Assembly: GCF_013282745.1 (NCBI RefSeq)
Contig: NZ_CP054044.1
Span: 1 to 64,000, forward strand
Source: Yersinia bercovieri ATCC 43970
Lineage (GTDB): Bacteria; Pseudomonadota; Gammaproteobacteria; Enterobacterales; Enterobacteriaceae
Direction: 5' to 3'
DNA length: 64,000 nucleotides
Each line of letters starts with the position of its first letter. Within the stretch, counting starts at the first letter, position 1. Made by a program: the position numbers and the translations under genes. The notes under the pieces were generated by a model that saw nothing but the letters and a program-made list of their open reading frames with translations, was not told the DNA's origin and searched no databases. This document shows positions 59,611-64,000 of the stretch, in pieces.

Positions 59611-59858
59611 AAATAGCTGTCCAGATCGATATCATGCAACGATTGATTACGGCGCTCATTGACCAGTTTTGCTAGCTCATGATCATCGAGTGCATCCATT
59701 ATTTGTTCGTAAAGTTCGGCGGGGACGCAATAGAAAGCGGGTTGATTGCGGTTGAGAATGGCAACAGGAAATCCCGCGCCAGCATTGACCGTTGCCATTG
59801 GATTTTTCTTCAGTTCACTCACACTGGCGCTGGTATCAGTCAAAATCACACTTGGCAT
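59607..59858 (-). CDS. stbD: Antitoxin, StbD/RelB-like (Phd-type N terminus)
   Basis: 83 residues from ATG 59858. The N-terminal half (SVSELKKNPMATVNAGAGFPVAILNRNQPAFYCVPAELYEQIMDAL) is the conserved StbD/Phd-YefM type DNA-binding part; the C-terminal tail should bind the toxin. I prefer this start to 59891, because a perfect 18-bp palindrome (59871-59888) ends 12 bases upstream and would otherwise be coding. Confidence 0.85.
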   Translation of the reverse strand: MPSVILTDTSASVSELKKNPMATVNAGAGFPVAILNRNQPAFYCVPAELYEQIMDALDDHELAKLVNERRNQSLHDIDLDSYL

Positions 59859-59870
59859 AAACACCTCAAA

Positions 59871-59888
59871 AGACCTGTTAACAGGTCT
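59871..59888. promoter_or_regulatory. Perfect palindrome upstream of stbDE (autoregulation operator)
   Basis: AGACCTGTTAACAGGTCT is an exact 18-bp palindrome located 12 bases before the antitoxin start. Antitoxins of this type repress their own promoter, so this is the likely operator. Confidence 0.65.
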
Positions 59889-59919
59889 CATTATGTGAGA
59901 TGCAGCTTAATATTGCAAT

Positions 59920-59955
59920 AAAAAATGCCTTGTCGACACTACGTCCACAAGGCAT
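59920..59955 (-). terminator. nap operon terminator
   Basis: On the minus strand ATGCCTTGT, 13 bases, ACAAGGCAT (59933-59925), then TTTTT. It follows the napC stop by about 36 bases. Confidence 0.82.
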
Positions 59956-59991
59956 CTAACCACTATTTTATTGATACCGACGGCGTCAGGA

Positions 59992-60594
59992 TTAAAACCC
60001 GGTTGGGACATCCTTCATATCCGGCAACTTATGGGCAATGCCTTTATGGCAGTCGATACAGCTCTTGCCTTCAGTGATGGCTTTACTGTGCATCTTCGCC
60101 GCCACAGTTTTTTGCGCGGTGAAATCCATATTGTCGAAATTATGGCAATTTCGGCACTCTTGCGAACCATTGGCTTTCATGCGCGCCCACTCATTTTCGG
60201 CCATGGCCAGACGATGGGCCTCAAACTTCTGCGGCGTATTGATCAAGCCAATGGTCTTGGCATACAGCTCTTTACTGGCCTTGATCTTGCGCACCATTTT
60301 TGGCCCCCACTCATGGGGCACGTGACAATCAGGGCAGGTCGCCTTTACACCACTGCGGTTGCTGTAGTGGATGGTTCCCATGTACTCCTGATAGACGTTA
60401 TCTTTCATTTCATGGCAGCTAATACAGAATTTTTCGGTATTCGCCATCTCCATGCCGGTATTAAAACCGCCCCAGAAAATGATGCCACTGACAAAGCCAA
60501 TCAGCAGTAAAGTCCCTAGCGCCAGTCGGCTTGGCCGACGCCACCACTGCCATATCCGTCGGATCACACCGGGCTTTTTAGTTTCACTCATCAC
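59992..60594 (-). CDS. napC: NapC membrane-anchored tetrahaem quinol oxidase
   Basis: 200 residues. One membrane helix near 24-44 anchors the protein. Four haem-binding CXXCH motifs lie at 57-61, 87-91, 147-151 and 179-183. It passes electrons from menaquinol to NapB/NapA. Last gene of the nap operon, followed by a terminator. Confidence 0.95.
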   Translation of the reverse strand: MMSETKKPGVIRRIWQWWRRPSRLALGTLLLIGFVSGIIFWGGFNTGMEMANTEKFCISCHEMKDNVYQEYMGTIHYSNRSGVKATCPDCHVPHEWGPKMVRKIKASKELYAKTIGLINTPQKFEAHRLAMAENEWARMKANGSQECRNCHNFDNMDFTAQKTVAAKMHSKAITEGKSCIDCHKGIAHKLPDMKDVPTGF

Positions 60595-60632
60595 TGGCCT
60601 CTCTCATCACGAATCTCACAGTAGCACCTGGG

Positions 60633-61100
60633 TTATTGACCAAAGCCAGGGGCTGGTTGGAAGCTGTTACCGACAATAGGTGCGGCATCGGTTTGTGGCA
60701 CATGGCATTGCAGGCAGAAATAGCGACGTGGCGAGACTTCACTCGACACTCGACCATCGCGGTCAATAAAGTGGGTCGGGCTAACCCGTGGTGCGCCGGT
60801 GGTTCGATAGTGCTCAACGCCGTGGCATTGCAGGCAGCGGTTGGTATTTTTGCTGATTTGATAACCATCCACACTATGGGGGACCATTGGCGGCTGGTTA
60901 ACATAGTTCAGCGCCATCCGCTGTTGCTGTCTCGGCATTGTCACCTTGCCTGCCGCACTCCCTGAGACCTCCGGTGATTGGCTTAAGTCCATTTCAACAT
61001 TGTTGGCCGCATTGACCGCGCCGGTGACCACCAGTACCGCCAGCAGCGATATGATTGCCAAAAATCGGCGGTTTAGTGATTTAAACATTGTGCTATTCAT
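60633..61100 (-). CDS. napB: NapB dihaem cytochrome subunit of periplasmic nitrate reductase
   Basis: 155 residues. Signal peptide about 1-31 (RRFLAIISLLAVLVVTGAVNAA). Two CXXCH haem sites at 89-93 and 129-133. AGGAGG stands six bases ahead of ATG 61100, which decides the start. Works with NapA in the periplasm. Confidence 0.95.
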   Translation of the reverse strand: MNSTMFKSLNRRFLAIISLLAVLVVTGAVNAANNVEMDLSQSPEVSGSAAGKVTMPRQQQRMALNYVNQPPMVPHSVDGYQISKNTNRCLQCHGVEHYRTTGAPRVSPTHFIDRDGRVSSEVSPRRYFCLQCHVPQTDAAPIVGNSFQPAPGFGQ

Positions 61101-61164
61101 TATTTCCTCCTGAAAGACACTCTTTTCCTGAGCATCCCTGGATGATTTTGATAAGTGAGTGGCA

Positions 61165-63981
<2,817 letters not shown>

Positions 63982-64000
63982 CATCACTCCGGGTGAGGGT

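Overview
The window looks like a chromosomal segment of a Yersinia species. The evidence is the cysPTWAM, nan, napDABC, hemF-yaiI, maeB and yfeX-yfeY genes, all close to their enterobacterial relatives, and several palindromic intergenic elements of the kind common in Yersinia. I cannot fix the species from sequence alone; the enterocolitica group is a guess. The host backbone is interrupted by one complete-looking Mu-like transposable prophage of about 34.9 kb (9610-44482).

Layout. 1-99: start of an OmpR-type response regulator (minus). 287-3484: macA-macB efflux genes (plus). 3586-8520: sulfate/thiosulfate uptake and cysteine synthesis operon cysP-cysT-cysW-cysA-cysM (minus), with a hairpin-rich repeat between cysA and cysM. 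8766-9608 and 44483-45151: the two halves of nanT, the sialic acid transporter, split by the prophage inside its central cytoplasmic loop. 45507-49888: an RpiR-type regulator, nanQ and nanK (minus) and nanE-nanA (plus). 50106-51781: yfeX and yfeY. 52145-52558: ygiW/visP-like OB-fold gene. 52839-53840: an AT-rich orphan gene with an internal duplication. 53913-59178: ypeA, hemF-yaiI, maeB, nudK. 59323-59858: stbDE-type toxin-antitoxin. 59992-63981: napC, napB, napA, napD (minus), with napF probably just outside the window.

Prophage. Read on the minus strand from its left end (44482) to its right end (9610), the order follows phage Mu: repressor (divergent), Ner-like protein, DDE transposase, MuB-like ATPase, a run of small early genes (DUF3164, DUF2786, a PerC-like protein, DUF1018/gp16), one Mor/C-family activator, lysis genes (GH19 endolysin, holin, Rz with nested Rz1), terminase, portal, head genes, contractile tail (sheath, tube, chaperone with a -1 frameshift site, tape measure, baseplate, fibre), and a Dam-type methylase where Mu carries mom. 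The tape-measure gene carries an apparent one-base deletion in a C5 tract.

How it works together. The nan enzymes and their regulator are intact and share a GGAG-N5-CTCC operator-like motif, but the transporter is broken, so the cell should be unable to import sialic acid by NanT while still able to metabolise it. Within the prophage, a 21-bp element built from two CCACTGA repeats occurs upstream of the endolysin, the protease/scaffold gene and gp46, each time followed by a hairpin that abuts the start codon. These fit the places where Mu uses activator-dependent late promoters. The methylase gene has three GATC sites and a 12-bp inverted repeat directly upstream, which suggests methylation-sensitive control of a DNA modification gene, as known for mom but with different parts.
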